From Microbacterium sp. SS28 (GTDB lineage Bacteria > Actinomycetota > Actinomycetes > Actinomycetales > Microbacteriaceae), in NCBI RefSeq assembly GCF_022761035.1, contig NZ_JAKWJP010000005.1:382794-446793 (forward strand): DNA of 64,000 bases. The letters are read 5' to 3'. A program made the translations under genes and the position numbers. Positions 7,571 through 15,163 of this stretch are shown here, one piece after another (the first letter of the stretch is position 1; each line of letters opens with the position of its first letter). The notes beneath the pieces were generated by a model. The model saw only the letters and a program-made list of their open reading frames with translations. It had not been told where the DNA came from and did no database searches.

Positions 7571-8890
7571 TCACTTGTAGCCGTCGTTGTCCGCGAAGTT
7601 CTGGTCGATCGCGGCTGCCGCGTCCGTCAGCGAGGACTTCGGGTCGGCTCCGCCCCAGATCGCGGCAAGGGCGCTGGAGAACTTCGAGGTGATCGTCGGG
7701 TAGCCGGCGGTGACCGGTCGATAGACGGCGATGCAATCAGCGGTGATCGCGTCAGCTGCGCAGGCGTGCGCGAGCTGCTCGCCCCAGAGCGCCAGACCGC
7801 CACCGGACTGATAGAGAGCGTCCGCGTCGAATGCCGTCTTGGTCGCCGGCGGAGCGCCGTTGGCCTGGGTCATCGCGCTGACGTTCTCGTCGTTCAGCAG
7901 AAAGTCGAGGAAGGACCCGGCCGCCGCACCGTTGTCGGTGCCGGAGCCAATCCCCCACGTCCACGATCCTGCCCCCGACTTCGCGCCCTCACCCATGTCC
8001 GGCAGCGGCATGACGACCAGGTCGTCACCGAGTGCCTCCGAGAACACCGGGAAGTTCCAGTGGCCTCCCCAGGCGACCGCGACGCGACCCTCGGTGAAGG
8101 CGTTGCCGTCCGCGTTCGGGTCGGTGTACTCCTTCCACGAGGCGAACGAGGTGAGTGCGTCCACGCTCTCGGCCGAGTCCAGCACGCCGGCGGCCTTTCC
8201 GTCCTCGATGAGGTTGCCGCCGGCGGACTGGATCAGGGGCGCGAACCCGTAGGTGCCCCATTCGCCCGAAAGCCCCGACTCGTTGAGGTCGAGCGCCTTG
8301 CCGGACGGGTTTGCGGCGGACAGCGTCGCGAGCGCCGCGTCGAACTGATCGGGAGTCCACGCGGTGTCGAACGAGGTCGGATAGGTCACTCCCGCGGCAT
8401 CGAGCAGCGCCTTGTTGCCGTAGAGACCCATCGCGGAGTCGAACATGGCCAGCGCATAGAGGTCCCCGTCGGAGGTGCCCTCCGCGACGGACCCCGCAGT
8501 GGCGTTGTCGATCGTGGCAGCGTCGACGTAGTCGCTGATCGGGGTGATCTTGTCGTTGTAGACGAAGCTGGCCAGGGTGGGGCCGTCGATCTCCAGGACG
8601 TCGGGCAGCTGGTCCTTCGGGGTGCTGCTGATCGTCGTCGTGTAGGTGTCTCCTGAGATGAGGCGAAGCTTGGCCTTCACCTTGTCCTGCGACGCGTTGA
8701 ACCCGTCGACGGCGGCTTGCAGGGCGGCGTTCTCGCTGTCCTGTCCCTGGTGCGCCCAGATCTCGATGTCTCCGGTCCCGTCGCCGGCGCTGGAACCGCC
8801 GCCGCCTGCGGAACAGCCCGCGACCGAGACGAGCGTGACGGCGGCGGCCAGAGCGAGCGCGCCGCGCCGCATGTTGCGTGGGATTTTCAT
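7571..8890 (-). CDS. Sugar ABC transporter substrate-binding lipoprotein
   Basis: A 439-residue extracytoplasmic solute-binding protein of family 1. The first 26 residues are a lipoprotein signal with lipobox VSVAGC (Cys26), followed by a Gly/Ser linker. The body has the family pattern of a periplasmic-binding fold (VLEIDGPTLASFVYNDKITP, WTPDQFDAALATLS, AVAWGGHWNFPVF). The ATG is preceded by AGGAGGAAAGTC; an in-frame upstream extension was rejected because it lacks signal character. It supplies sugar to the two permeases downstream. The neighbouring propeller glycosidase hints at an oligosaccharide substrate. Confidence 0.93.
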   Translation of the reverse strand: MKIPRNMRRGALALAAAVTLVSVAGCSAGGGGSSAGDGTGDIEIWAHQGQDSENAALQAAVDGFNASQDKVKAKLRLISGDTYTTTISSTPKDQLPDVLEIDGPTLASFVYNDKITPISDYVDAATIDNATAGSVAEGTSDGDLYALAMFDSAMGLYGNKALLDAAGVTYPTSFDTAWTPDQFDAALATLSAANPSGKALDLNESGLSGEWGTYGFAPLIQSAGGNLIEDGKAAGVLDSAESVDALTSFASWKEYTDPNADGNAFTEGRVAVAWGGHWNFPVFSEALGDDLVVMPLPDMGEGAKSGAGSWTWGIGSGTDNGAAAGSFLDFLLNDENVSAMTQANGAPPATKTAFDADALYQSGGGLALWGEQLAHACAADAITADCIAVYRPVTAGYPTITSKFSSALAAIWGGADPKSSLTDAAAAIDQNFADNDGYK

Positions 8891-8999
8891 GACTTTCCTC
8901 CTGTGATGCATCCGGCGTTGGATACCTGGTGCAGGTCTTGTGCTGGTGGGCAGCTCGTCCGCGCACACCTGCGTAGCGCGGCGATGTCGGTGGTCGCGC

Positions 9000-9980
9000 T
9001 CATCGCTGAATCCCCGGGATGGCGTCCACGATCAAGGGCTGGTCGGATTCGTCGAGGCGGAAGGAGATCGGATCCGAGATACCTCCGGTGAAGCGTCCGT
9101 GGGGCCGGTGATTCTCGAATGCCAGGAACACCCATTGCCCATCGCGACCTCGCGTCAGGCGTCCGGAGTAGAGGTCCTCGGTGGTGAGGGGCCGCGCGCG
9201 GGAGAGGTCGAACTGCTTCGTGGGGTCGTCGATGACGACCGCCCAGGTGCCCGCATCGGGGAACCGCTGGGCGAACTCGGCGGACAGTGCTGAGCGGGTG
9301 CAGGAGAACAGCAGCACCCATATCCCATCGACCTGCTCCACCTGGGGAACCTCAAGGTGCGCGAACCCCGACCCCGGCTTTGTGAGCGGGGGACGCACCT
9401 CCCAGGTGACGAGATCTGTCGAGAACGCGTGGCCGATGACGCCGCGGTCGTCGAGCGGTCCCCTGTTGGCTCGCGCCGTGACGAGCATGTGCCAGCCCTT
9501 GCCCGCGGGATCACGGAACACCCAGGGGTCGCGCCAGGCTTCTTCCTTCCAGTCCGAACTCCCCCAGGTCTCGTACCAGCGGGAACCGGCGGCGACGACC
9601 GGACCGGGCTGCTTCGTCCACGTCTCGAGGTCGTCGGAGACTGCCACTCCCACCGTCTCGATGTTCGCGACCGACGGCTCATCGCCCAGGAATTGCGAAC
9701 CGGTGTAGAACATGCGCCACAGGCCGTCATCCCCGCGCACGACGCTCCCCGTCCACGTGGCCGTCTCGTCGAACGAACCCGGAAGCCCCACTTCAAAGGG
9801 CGAGGACCGCAGCTGCCAGCTCTGAAGGTCAGAGGAGACGGCGTGACCGATCCTCGCCGCGCGGTGCCGACGCTCTTCATCACCCAGCGACGTCGGGGCG
9901 TTCAGGAAGAAGGCGTGGAACTGCTCGCCGTCATCGGCGAGCCAGAAGTCCCACACCCACCCACCGGCGATGGTCAACAT
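9000..9980 (-). CDS. Five-bladed beta-propeller glycosidase (GH32/43/68-like)
   Basis: A 326-residue protein without a signal peptide, so probably cytoplasmic. It shows the repeating pattern of a five-bladed propeller glycosidase: WVWDFWLADDGEQFHAFF near the N-terminus (a GH32/GH68-like first blade with a candidate nucleophile Asp), TWTGSVVRGDDGLWRMFYTG, WRDPWVFRDPAGKGW (an RDP motif), and QVDGIWVLLFSC. These point to fructoside or arabinoside cleavage, but I cannot fix the family. It heads the ABC-transporter operon, so it probably hydrolyses the imported sugar. It is divergent from a LacI regulator. Confidence 0.8.
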   Translation of the reverse strand: MLTIAGGWVWDFWLADDGEQFHAFFLNAPTSLGDEERRHRAARIGHAVSSDLQSWQLRSSPFEVGLPGSFDETATWTGSVVRGDDGLWRMFYTGSQFLGDEPSVANIETVGVAVSDDLETWTKQPGPVVAAGSRWYETWGSSDWKEEAWRDPWVFRDPAGKGWHMLVTARANRGPLDDRGVIGHAFSTDLVTWEVRPPLTKPGSGFAHLEVPQVEQVDGIWVLLFSCTRSALSAEFAQRFPDAGTWAVVIDDPTKQFDLSRARPLTTEDLYSGRLTRGRDGQWVFLAFENHRPHGRFTGGISDPISFRLDESDQPLIVDAIPGIQR

Positions 9981-10054
9981 GCCTGGTCCCCGTTCTGCCG
10001 GATCCCTGTCCGCGCGTCGTTGCTGTGCAGCGGCACGGCCATTCGAACCGAAAG

Positions 10055-10069
10055 TGCTAAACCGCTTGA
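10055..10069. promoter_or_regulatory. LacI-family operator, site 1
   Basis: TGCTAAACCGCTTGA is an imperfect palindrome with a central CG, the usual form for LacI-family operators. It overlaps the -35 box of the LacI gene. An inverted copy differing at one base lies 46 bp away. Confidence 0.75.
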
Positions 10070-10094
10070 CTTATGAAGTTATTCGCTTTAGCAA
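10066..10094 (+). promoter_or_regulatory. Promoter of the LacI-family gene
   Basis: -35 TTGACT (10066-10071), a 17-base spacer, and -10 TAGCAA (10089-10094). Operator site 1 covers the -35 box and site 2 lies just past the expected start of transcription, so autorepression is likely. Confidence 0.5.
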
Positions 10095-10100
10095 GTGATG

Positions 10101-10115
10101 TCAAGCGTTTTAGCA
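10101..10115. promoter_or_regulatory. LacI-family operator, site 2
   Basis: TCAAGCGTTTTAGCA is the reverse complement of TGCTAAAACGCTTGA, matching site 1 at 14 of 15 positions. The two sites flank the divergent promoters of the regulator and the glycosidase/ABC operon. Confidence 0.75.
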
Positions 10116-10156
10116 GAATGCGCTACGCTCGAGTCAGGTTGAGCAATGGAGGCCCT

Positions 10157-11227
10157 ATGGCGCACGGTCGCGTGACCATGGCCGATGTCGCCAAGCTCGC
10201 AGAGGTCTCCACCACGGCCGTCTCTCTGGTGCTCAACAACCGACAGGGAACGCGCCTGTCAGAAGACGCGGCCGCGCGCGTGCGCGCCGCGGCCGAGCAG
10301 CTCGGATACCGCCCCAACCTCACGGCACGCACCCTGAGCACCCAGAAATCCCACGTGCTCGGATTCATCTCCGACCAGGTCACCACCGACCGACTCGCCA
10401 GCGGCCTCATCCGCGGCGCACTGCAAGAAGCGAAGCGCCACGGGCACGTGCTGTTCATCGCCGAGACCGAGTCGGGCCCGGGCGCCGTCGACGAGGCCGT
10501 CGACGCGCTCACCGATCGGCAGGTCGACGGCATCATCTACGCCGCAACCCGCCCCCACAACCTCCCCGTGCCGGCACGCGTCGGCGCCACACCGGTCGTG
10601 ATGCTCAATGCCGTCTCCGATGACGTCCCGACCGCGGTGCTTCCCGACGAATCGGAGGGCGCGCGCAGCATCGTCGACCTCCTGCTCAACGCCGGGCACA
10701 CCGAGAACGTCGTCATCATCGGCCGATCGCTGGACCAGCCCGCGGACGAATGGCTCACCGTCACCGTCCAGCGCCGGCTCGACGGCATCTGGTCAGCGCT
10801 GGACTCACACGGCGTGCACCCGATCGCGCAGGTCCCGTGCGAGCCGTGGTCCGTGAGAAACGGATACCAAGCCGTGCATGATCTCCTCCGCGCCGGAATC
10901 GTCCCCAAAGCGCTGATCTGCCTCAACGACCGGCTCGCTTTCGGCGCGTACCGCGCCCTGCAGGAAGCCCACCTCAGGCCCGGGCGCGACATCGCGATCG
11001 TCTCGTTCGACGACGACGAGATCGCGGTCTACCTCGACCCCATGCTCACCACCGTCGCAGCCCCGTCCGAAGAGATGGGCGCGCTCGCCGTCCGCCTCCT
11101 GCTCGACGATTCCCGGCTGCCGGGTGAGCACCTCGTCCACATGCCCCTGCGAGTTCGCGGGTCGGTGCCTTTGCCGCGCGATATCGAGATCGAAGACCCC
11201 GCGGTCGAACCGAACTGGACTCGCTGA
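10157..11227 (+). CDS. LacI-family regulator of the adjacent sugar ABC operon
   Basis: A 356-residue LacI/GalR regulator. The DNA-binding headpiece is complete (VTMADVAKLAEVSTTAVSLV, about residues 6-25, with the hinge helix near 55) and is followed by the periplasmic-binding-like effector domain (HVLGFISDQVTT, DIAIVSFDDDE). The start was set at the ATG after GGAGG; the frame stays open 28 codons further upstream through the operators, which is not credible as coding. Its divergent position and the paired operators show that it represses the glycosidase-ABC operon and itself; the inducer is presumably the transported sugar. Confidence 0.93.
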   Translation: MAHGRVTMADVAKLAEVSTTAVSLVLNNRQGTRLSEDAAARVRAAAEQLGYRPNLTARTLSTQKSHVLGFISDQVTTDRLASGLIRGALQEAKRHGHVLFIAETESGPGAVDEAVDALTDRQVDGIIYAATRPHNLPVPARVGATPVVMLNAVSDDVPTAVLPDESEGARSIVDLLLNAGHTENVVIIGRSLDQPADEWLTVTVQRRLDGIWSALDSHGVHPIAQVPCEPWSVRNGYQAVHDLLRAGIVPKALICLNDRLAFGAYRALQEAHLRPGRDIAIVSFDDDEIAVYLDPMLTTVAAPSEEMGALAVRLLLDDSRLPGEHLVHMPLRVRGSVPLPRDIEIEDPAVEPNWTR

Positions 11228-11410
11228 AGATCGGAGCGAGACGCGCACGAGGCGATGAGGCCGATCTGCTCGATCTCGACAAGGGCGGACCGGCGCTGAC
11301 AATGGAGCGGGTCGCCTTCGACAATGACGGCCGGCCATCGAGTACGGCCACCATTGCCATCGCCCCGACATGTACAGCTTCGAGACGACGCTCGTCGCGA
11401 AGCTAGCGCG
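11228..11410 (+). pseudogene. Broken C-terminal remnant of a GntR-family regulator (UTRA domain)
   Basis: Directly after the LacI stop, one frame reads DEADLLDLDKGGPALTMERV and on to FDNDGRP; the next frame continues IEYGHHCHRPDMYSFETTLV. Joined, these form the end of a UTRA effector domain, the ligand domain of HutC-type GntR regulators (pattern: D-L-L-x-L-x-x-G-x-P-x-L-x-x-E-R-x-x-x-D-x-x-G-R-P-x-E-Y). A single frameshift near 11336 breaks it, and no N-terminal helix-turn-helix precedes it. It is a dead fragment, evidence of past rearrangement at this point. Confidence 0.65.
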
Positions 11411-11523
11411 CCCGGTGAGCCCTGGCTCCCCAACCCGAGTGACGCCTCGTGATCAAAGGTCGAAGAGATCGCTGCCGCGGCATCGCGCCGGACTCATGGT
11501 CCGCGGGATGGAGATCGTCGGTG

Positions 11524-11844
11524 TCACGCTGCATCGGCATGGCTCTGACAGTCGATGCAGGCGGCGGCGTGGGGCAGGGCCTCGAGGCGGGCCGGGGTGA
11601 TCTGGCGTCCGCAACGGGTGCATCCGCCATAAGTGCCGGCGTCCAGCCGATTCAGTGCAGCGGTGATCTGTTCGACGACCTTACGGTTCGACGCGGCGGT
11701 CTGGTAGGCGACCGGGTCGACGGTGGGCAGCGCCCGAGGGGCGAGTTCGGCGAGTATGTCGAGACGTTCCTGAAGAAGCTGCTCGAGCTGTTGCCGGATG
11801 GCATCTGCTGTCGTGTCTTGGCCGGTGCGGGAAGTGTGGGTCAT
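11524..11844 (-). CDS. TraR/DksA C4-type zinc-finger protein
   Basis: A 106-residue DksA/TraR-like protein: an N-terminal coiled-coil region (about residues 12-68) and a C4 zinc finger with Cys75, Cys78, Cys96 and Cys99 (CTRC, 17 residues, CIDC). Members bind in the secondary channel of RNA polymerase or act as small stress regulators; which applies here is unknown. The ATG follows AAGGAGTCGAC. A damaged paralogue lies 1.2 kb away on the other strand with the same 17-residue spacing when its frame is repaired. Confidence 0.88.
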   Translation of the reverse strand: MTHTSRTGQDTTADAIRQQLEQLLQERLDILAELAPRALPTVDPVAYQTAASNRKVVEQITAALNRLDAGTYGGCTRCGRQITPARLEALPHAAACIDCQSHADAA

Positions 11845-11968
11845 GTCGACTCCTTGAAAGAGAGGCGCGCCGCAGATGCGACGCGCGGGGTCACCGGAGA
11901 ACTCCTCCGGGAGGAGGGCGCCTACGCGGGTTCAGCGCACGAGGTGGCAGGGATGCGTCGGCCCCCCG

Positions 11969-12002
11969 CCGCCGCGGCGGAAGGACCGCCGCGGCGGAAG
12001 GA
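11969..12002. repeat. Tandem duplication of a 17-bp unit containing a 12-bp palindrome
   Basis: Two exact head-to-tail copies of CCGCCGCGGCGGAAGGA, each holding the perfect palindrome CCGCCGCGGCGG. They lie in the non-coding gap upstream of the TraR/DksA gene. Role unknown; it could be simple slippage in GC-rich DNA. Confidence 0.6.
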
Positions 12003-12103
12003 CCTCATGTCGGGCGCGGCGATGTCAGCCGGTTGACGACAGCATCGCGTCGGATGCCGGCCCGCCAGGATGCGTCGCCGAGAGGCATTCGGCGAACCGC
12101 AGG

Positions 12104-12238
12104 TCACATGGGCGCGGCCTTGCGCGGCTTGACGGATGCTTCCGGCTCTCGCTTGGCGCGCTTGGCGGCTCGCTTCTCCTTGATCGACAGCAGCGCCGTC
12201 TTCTTGACTCCGCGTGCGTGCGGTGACTTTCCAGACAT
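12104..12238 (-). CDS. Small basic protein (44 aa), conserved-looking, function unknown
   Basis: A 44-residue, very basic protein, starting MSGKSPHARGVKKTALLSIK and followed by an Arg/Lys/Ala-rich helix-like tail ending KAAPM. It has 14 Lys/Arg residues and only three acidic ones, which suggests nucleic-acid or ribosome association, though that is inferred from charge alone. AGGGGAAG lies about 9 bases before the ATG. I recall similar short open reading frames in Microbacteriaceae, but I cannot name a family. Confidence 0.6.
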   Translation of the reverse strand: MSGKSPHARGVKKTALLSIKEKRAAKRAKREPEASVKPRKAAPM

Positions 12239-12374
12239 CGGAACTCGCTTCCCCTTGTCGGCTGGCGTGAACCACCGACCATAGCCCCCTTCCCCAGGAA
12301 GTCAAGTCGCCGGTTACGTGGCACTGTCCCTGGGCGGCGAGTGTCCTGCCACCGCGGCAGAAAAGTACGCTGAC

Positions 12375-12402
12375 TTGCCTTTTTCTGGTTCCGGGCTATG
12401 GT
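12375..12402 (+). promoter_or_regulatory. Promoter giving a leaderless transcript
   Basis: -35 TTGCCT (12375-12380), a 16-base spacer, -10 TATGGT (12397-12402), then six bases to an ATG. The position of the ATG at the predicted +1 supports the small gene that follows. Confidence 0.5.
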
Positions 12403-12408
12403 GAGGGC

Positions 12409-12573
12409 ATGCCCCTGCCCCTTCTCGTCCGCACCTCGGAGCGTCTTGTCGACGCGTCCGTGGTGACGCGTGCGACGGACATCGCCGGATCGCGGCACGA
12501 GGTGCTTCCGCCGCGGGCAGAGGCTCTGCGAGCTGATGTGCTCTACCGCTCCTACCGCCACGCGCCGCCGTGA
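12409..12573 (+). CDS. Hypothetical protein (54 aa)
   Basis: A 54-residue open frame beginning MPLPLLVRTSERLVDAS and ending YRSYRHAPP. It has no recognised domain. Support comes from the promoter placed exactly for a leaderless start at its ATG, and from the next gene, which follows after 80 bases on the same strand. The sequence is Arg- and Leu-rich. It could be a non-coding leader for the downstream gene instead. Confidence 0.4.
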   Translation: MPLPLLVRTSERLVDASVVTRATDIAGSRHEVLPPRAEALRADVLYRSYRHAPP

Positions 12574-12653
12574 ATCCGTGTCCGACAACGGACCTTCCGG
12601 CTACCCAGCGCGTCGCATCTGCGGCGCGTTCTGCTTTTCAGGAGAAGGAAGTC

Positions 12654-13058
12654 ATGCCCACCACTAGATCTCGTCCAACTGTCCGCCCCGACGAGGGCCG
12701 CCGTGTGCCGGACAAGCAGATCCACCGTTGGCTGGATGACGGAGGCGCCATCGCGGACGATCCACCCGGAATGAGAATCCCCGTCACGTGGTCGCCCACA
12801 GCTCTGAAGGCCCGACTGGATGCGCAGGTTGCCCTCCACGCTCTGTCGCACCAGACCCAAGGATTCCCCGTCGAAGCTCGCGCGAGGATCGGCCGCATCA
12901 CTTCCCGCGTCGAGCACCGGCAACTCAGTCTGCGCGCAGCCGCCGATCAGTTGCGCGAACTGACGCTCCGGCTCCTGCAGTACAGAGGCATCGACGACGC
13001 GCGCCGCGACGTACAGGGGTGGCGACTCCTCCCCGGCGGACGCGCAAGGGAACGATGA
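12654..13058 (+). CDS. Hypothetical protein (134 aa)
   Basis: A 134-residue protein I do not recognise. The N-terminal 30 residues are basic and polar (TTRSRPTVRPDEGRRVPDKQ); the rest looks helical, with heptad-like Leu/Ala spacing (about residues 55-115, for example HRQLSLRAAADQLRELTLRL). The ATG was chosen because GGAGAAGGAAG precedes it. Its stop overlaps the start of the damaged TraR/DksA-like gene (ATGA), so the two were made as a pair. No signal peptide or membrane segment is visible. Confidence 0.6.
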   Translation: MPTTRSRPTVRPDEGRRVPDKQIHRWLDDGGAIADDPPGMRIPVTWSPTALKARLDAQVALHALSHQTQGFPVEARARIGRITSRVEHRQLSLRAAADQLRELTLRLLQYRGIDDARRDVQGWRLLPGGRARER

Positions 13059-13273
13059 CCTCATCTCACCCAGCGCCACGGCACGACGCGTGCACGATCT
13101 CCAAGGCCAGGCGCCGCGCCATGGATCAGATTCTCACTCGCTCGACCGCCTCGCCCACCGGATCACCGGCCGATGCATCCGCTGCGGGTGGCGCCATCGT
13201 CGCCGCCCACCCCGAAGACCTCCCGTACGCCGAAACCTGCATCGATTGTCAGAGCCATGTCGAAAGCCCCTGA
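13055..13273 (+). pseudogene. TraR/DksA-like gene with compensating frameshifts that remove one zinc-binding CxxC
   Basis: The open frame gives 72 residues ending ETCIDCQSHVESP, the last zinc half-site of a TraR/DksA finger. The first half-site is absent in this frame, but the sequence encodes RLAHRITGRCIRCG in the next frame (13141-13188). Restoring one lost base near 13139 and dropping one near 13189 rebuilds CIRC, 17 residues, CIDC, exactly the spacing of the intact paralogue at 11524-11844. The present product keeps its ends but cannot form the C4 finger. It may be a decaying gene or a pair of sequencing errors. Its start overlaps the preceding stop by 4 bases. Confidence 0.6.
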
Positions 13274-13678
13274 ACCAGCATCCGCCACGTCGAGCGCCGC
13301 ACCCCAGCACCCCACGGAACGAGGTGAGCACAGCGGCATCCGGCGTCTGTGGGTGTCCATCCGCAACAGCCTGCCGGGGAGCAGCGAGCGACCACGCCGT
13401 GACGCGACGATGACGCCCGGCTCGACCCGGGGGCTCAGCGGAACCTCCGCGCGATGGAACGCGCTCGGATGACGCCGCAGCGGACGTCGAGGCCCAGATC
13501 GGTGCAGACCTAGCGGCCGCTGTCACTGAACGGCTCGTCACGCCCGTCCCGGGTCGTCATGGGAGCGGCCGTCGCGTCCGCGATGCTCGGCGTCCGCTCA
13601 CGCGAACCCGAACCCGAACCCGAACGCGAACCCACCTACAGCGCGTGAGCACCGTGCGGCCGTCTACCATCAGCTGGA
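13274..13678. other. Long gap without a convincing gene
   Basis: About 400 bases. A 71-codon frame on the plus strand (13257-13472, starting MSKAPEPAS) overlaps the damaged TraR/DksA gene but has no Shine-Dalgarno sequence or recognised domain. Fragments of coding-like composition in more than one frame suggest decayed genes. A short hexamer repeat lies near the right end. Confidence 0.5.
13604..13633. repeat. Five tandem GAACCC-type hexamers
   Basis: Three perfect GAACCC units, then GAACGC and another GAACCC, directly upstream of the AlaX-like gene. A simple-sequence tract that could change length by slippage. Confidence 0.7.
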
Positions 13679-14563
13679 ATGAATGGAGCAACGGTGCCGC
13701 TGCCGGAAACTGACACCCTCATCGCCTATCCCGACGGCGCCACGACTTCCACGGGCACGGTGCTGCACAACGAGTCGATCGACGGCGGCCGCACCGCCGT
13801 CATCCTCGACACGACCGCCTTCCACCCCGTCGACACGGCATGGCCCGACCAGCCCGCCGACCGCGGAACCCTCACGACCGGCGCCGGCACCCGTCCGATC
13901 CTGGATGCCGTCACCGGCGGCATCCACGACGGACGCCTCCACCTCGGCGCGGATCTTCCCGTGCGCACCGGAACCGAAGGATGGACCTTCGTCGTCGCGC
14001 ACATCATCGAGGGATCCCCTCCCGAGGTCGGCGCCACAGCGGACGTCCGGGTGGACGAGGGGTATCGCGCCGCGCTCTCCGCGGGGCACACCGCGTGCCA
14101 CCTCGCCGCGCTCGCGCTCGACATCGCCCTCGCGGACGCGTGGACCAAACCGGCGCCGACAGACAGCCTCGGCAATCCCGCCTTCGACTCCCTTGCGATC
14201 CAGCGATCGGTCATCGGCGAGCACCGGTCCACCGACATCTACCGGATCGGAAAGTCGCTGCGCCGCAAGGGATTCAACCCCGCCGTCCTGGACGATCCGG
14301 ACGCCATCGCTGCGACGGCGAACCAACATCTCGCCGCTTGGGTGGCAGCGGGCGGCAAGGTCGGCATCGAACGCGACGCCCCGGCCCTCTCCGCACGCCG
14401 CAACTGGACATGTGAGCTGGGCCTGGAGAGCGCGCGCATTCCGTGCGGCGGCACCCATCTCACCAACCTCGACCAGTTCGCCTCGATAACCGTCGCTCTC
14501 ACCGTCGTCGACGTCGAAGGCGGACGAGAGCTGACGATGAACACAAGCGCTCGCACCAGGTAG
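13679..14563 (+). CDS. AlaX-like tRNA-editing / metal-dependent hydrolase
   Basis: A 294-residue protein of the alanyl-tRNA editing family. It has the two zinc-ligand motifs of the SAD domain in order: HTACH (His137, His141) and CGGTH (Cys256, His260). Free-standing AlaX proteins hydrolyse Ser (or Gly) wrongly attached to tRNA-Ala, in the cytoplasm. An N-terminal beta-barrel region like that of AlaRS precedes the SAD part (residues 1-125). The ATG has no good Shine-Dalgarno sequence. It is not in an obvious operon. Confidence 0.82.
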   Translation: MNGATVPLPETDTLIAYPDGATTSTGTVLHNESIDGGRTAVILDTTAFHPVDTAWPDQPADRGTLTTGAGTRPILDAVTGGIHDGRLHLGADLPVRTGTEGWTFVVAHIIEGSPPEVGATADVRVDEGYRAALSAGHTACHLAALALDIALADAWTKPAPTDSLGNPAFDSLAIQRSVIGEHRSTDIYRIGKSLRRKGFNPAVLDDPDAIAATANQHLAAWVAAGGKVGIERDAPALSARRNWTCELGLESARIPCGGTHLTNLDQFASITVALTVVDVEGGRELTMNTSARTR

Positions 14564-14610
14564 CAAGGAGTGCCCTCGCCCCTGCGCGGAGTGCCTGACA
14601 CGATGAGTGG

Positions 14611-14991
14611 ATGGCCTCAGCTTCTGGACACGACCGCGCCGTGCCCAATCTGCCTTCGAGGGAGTTCGACGCCACGGAGCGGTTCTACGCAGGGTTCGGG
14701 TTCGAGCGACAGTTCCGCGACCCAGGGTGGATGATCCTGACCCGAGGCACGGTTCAGCTCGAATTCTTCCCCGCACCCGACTTGGATCCTCGTTCGAGCA
14801 GCTTCATGTGCTGCGTGCGGGTCGCCGACGTCGACGATCTGTATGAGGCAGTTCGCGCATCCGGCGTTCCGATCAGGCAAGAGGGGATGCCGCGGCTTCA
14901 CCCCGTGCGCATGCAGGAGTGGGGGCTCAGAGCCGGCTATCTGATCGACCCGGACGGCACACAGCTCACCCTGATCGAGCAGCCCGGCTGA
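14611..14991 (+). CDS. VOC-family protein (glyoxalase/bleomycin-resistance-like)
   Basis: A 126-residue single vicinal-oxygen-chelate domain: PNLPSREFDATERFYAGFGF starts the first beta-alpha-beta unit and GYLIDPDGTQLTLIEQ closes the second. The pattern and size are those of bleomycin-binding-type proteins, which sequester the drug rather than act on it, but VOC proteins differ widely. An aromatic-rich middle (WMILTRGTVQLEFFPAP) supports this subgroup. It lies alone, 47 bases after the AlaX-like gene. Confidence 0.8.
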   Translation: MASASGHDRAVPNLPSREFDATERFYAGFGFERQFRDPGWMILTRGTVQLEFFPAPDLDPRSSSFMCCVRVADVDDLYEAVRASGVPIRQEGMPRLHPVRMQEWGLRAGYLIDPDGTQLTLIEQPG

Positions 14992-15163
14992 ATTTCCCGC
15001 CGTCGGTGCAGGTCGACCTCGCGAGCACGCGTGTCGTCGGGGCCAGGCAGGATCGGAGGGAGCGCGGACGCACACGCGAGGAGTGAGGTTGGCCGATGGG
15101 GCTGTTCGAAGCCGGGATGGCCGACTCGGCCGAGCCGATGCGACCCGTGGGCGGGTTCGCAGG

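Noticed and set aside
13257..13472. 71-codon plus-strand frame (MSKAPEPAS...)
   Set aside because: Overlaps the damaged TraR/DksA gene, lacks a ribosome site and any recognised pattern.
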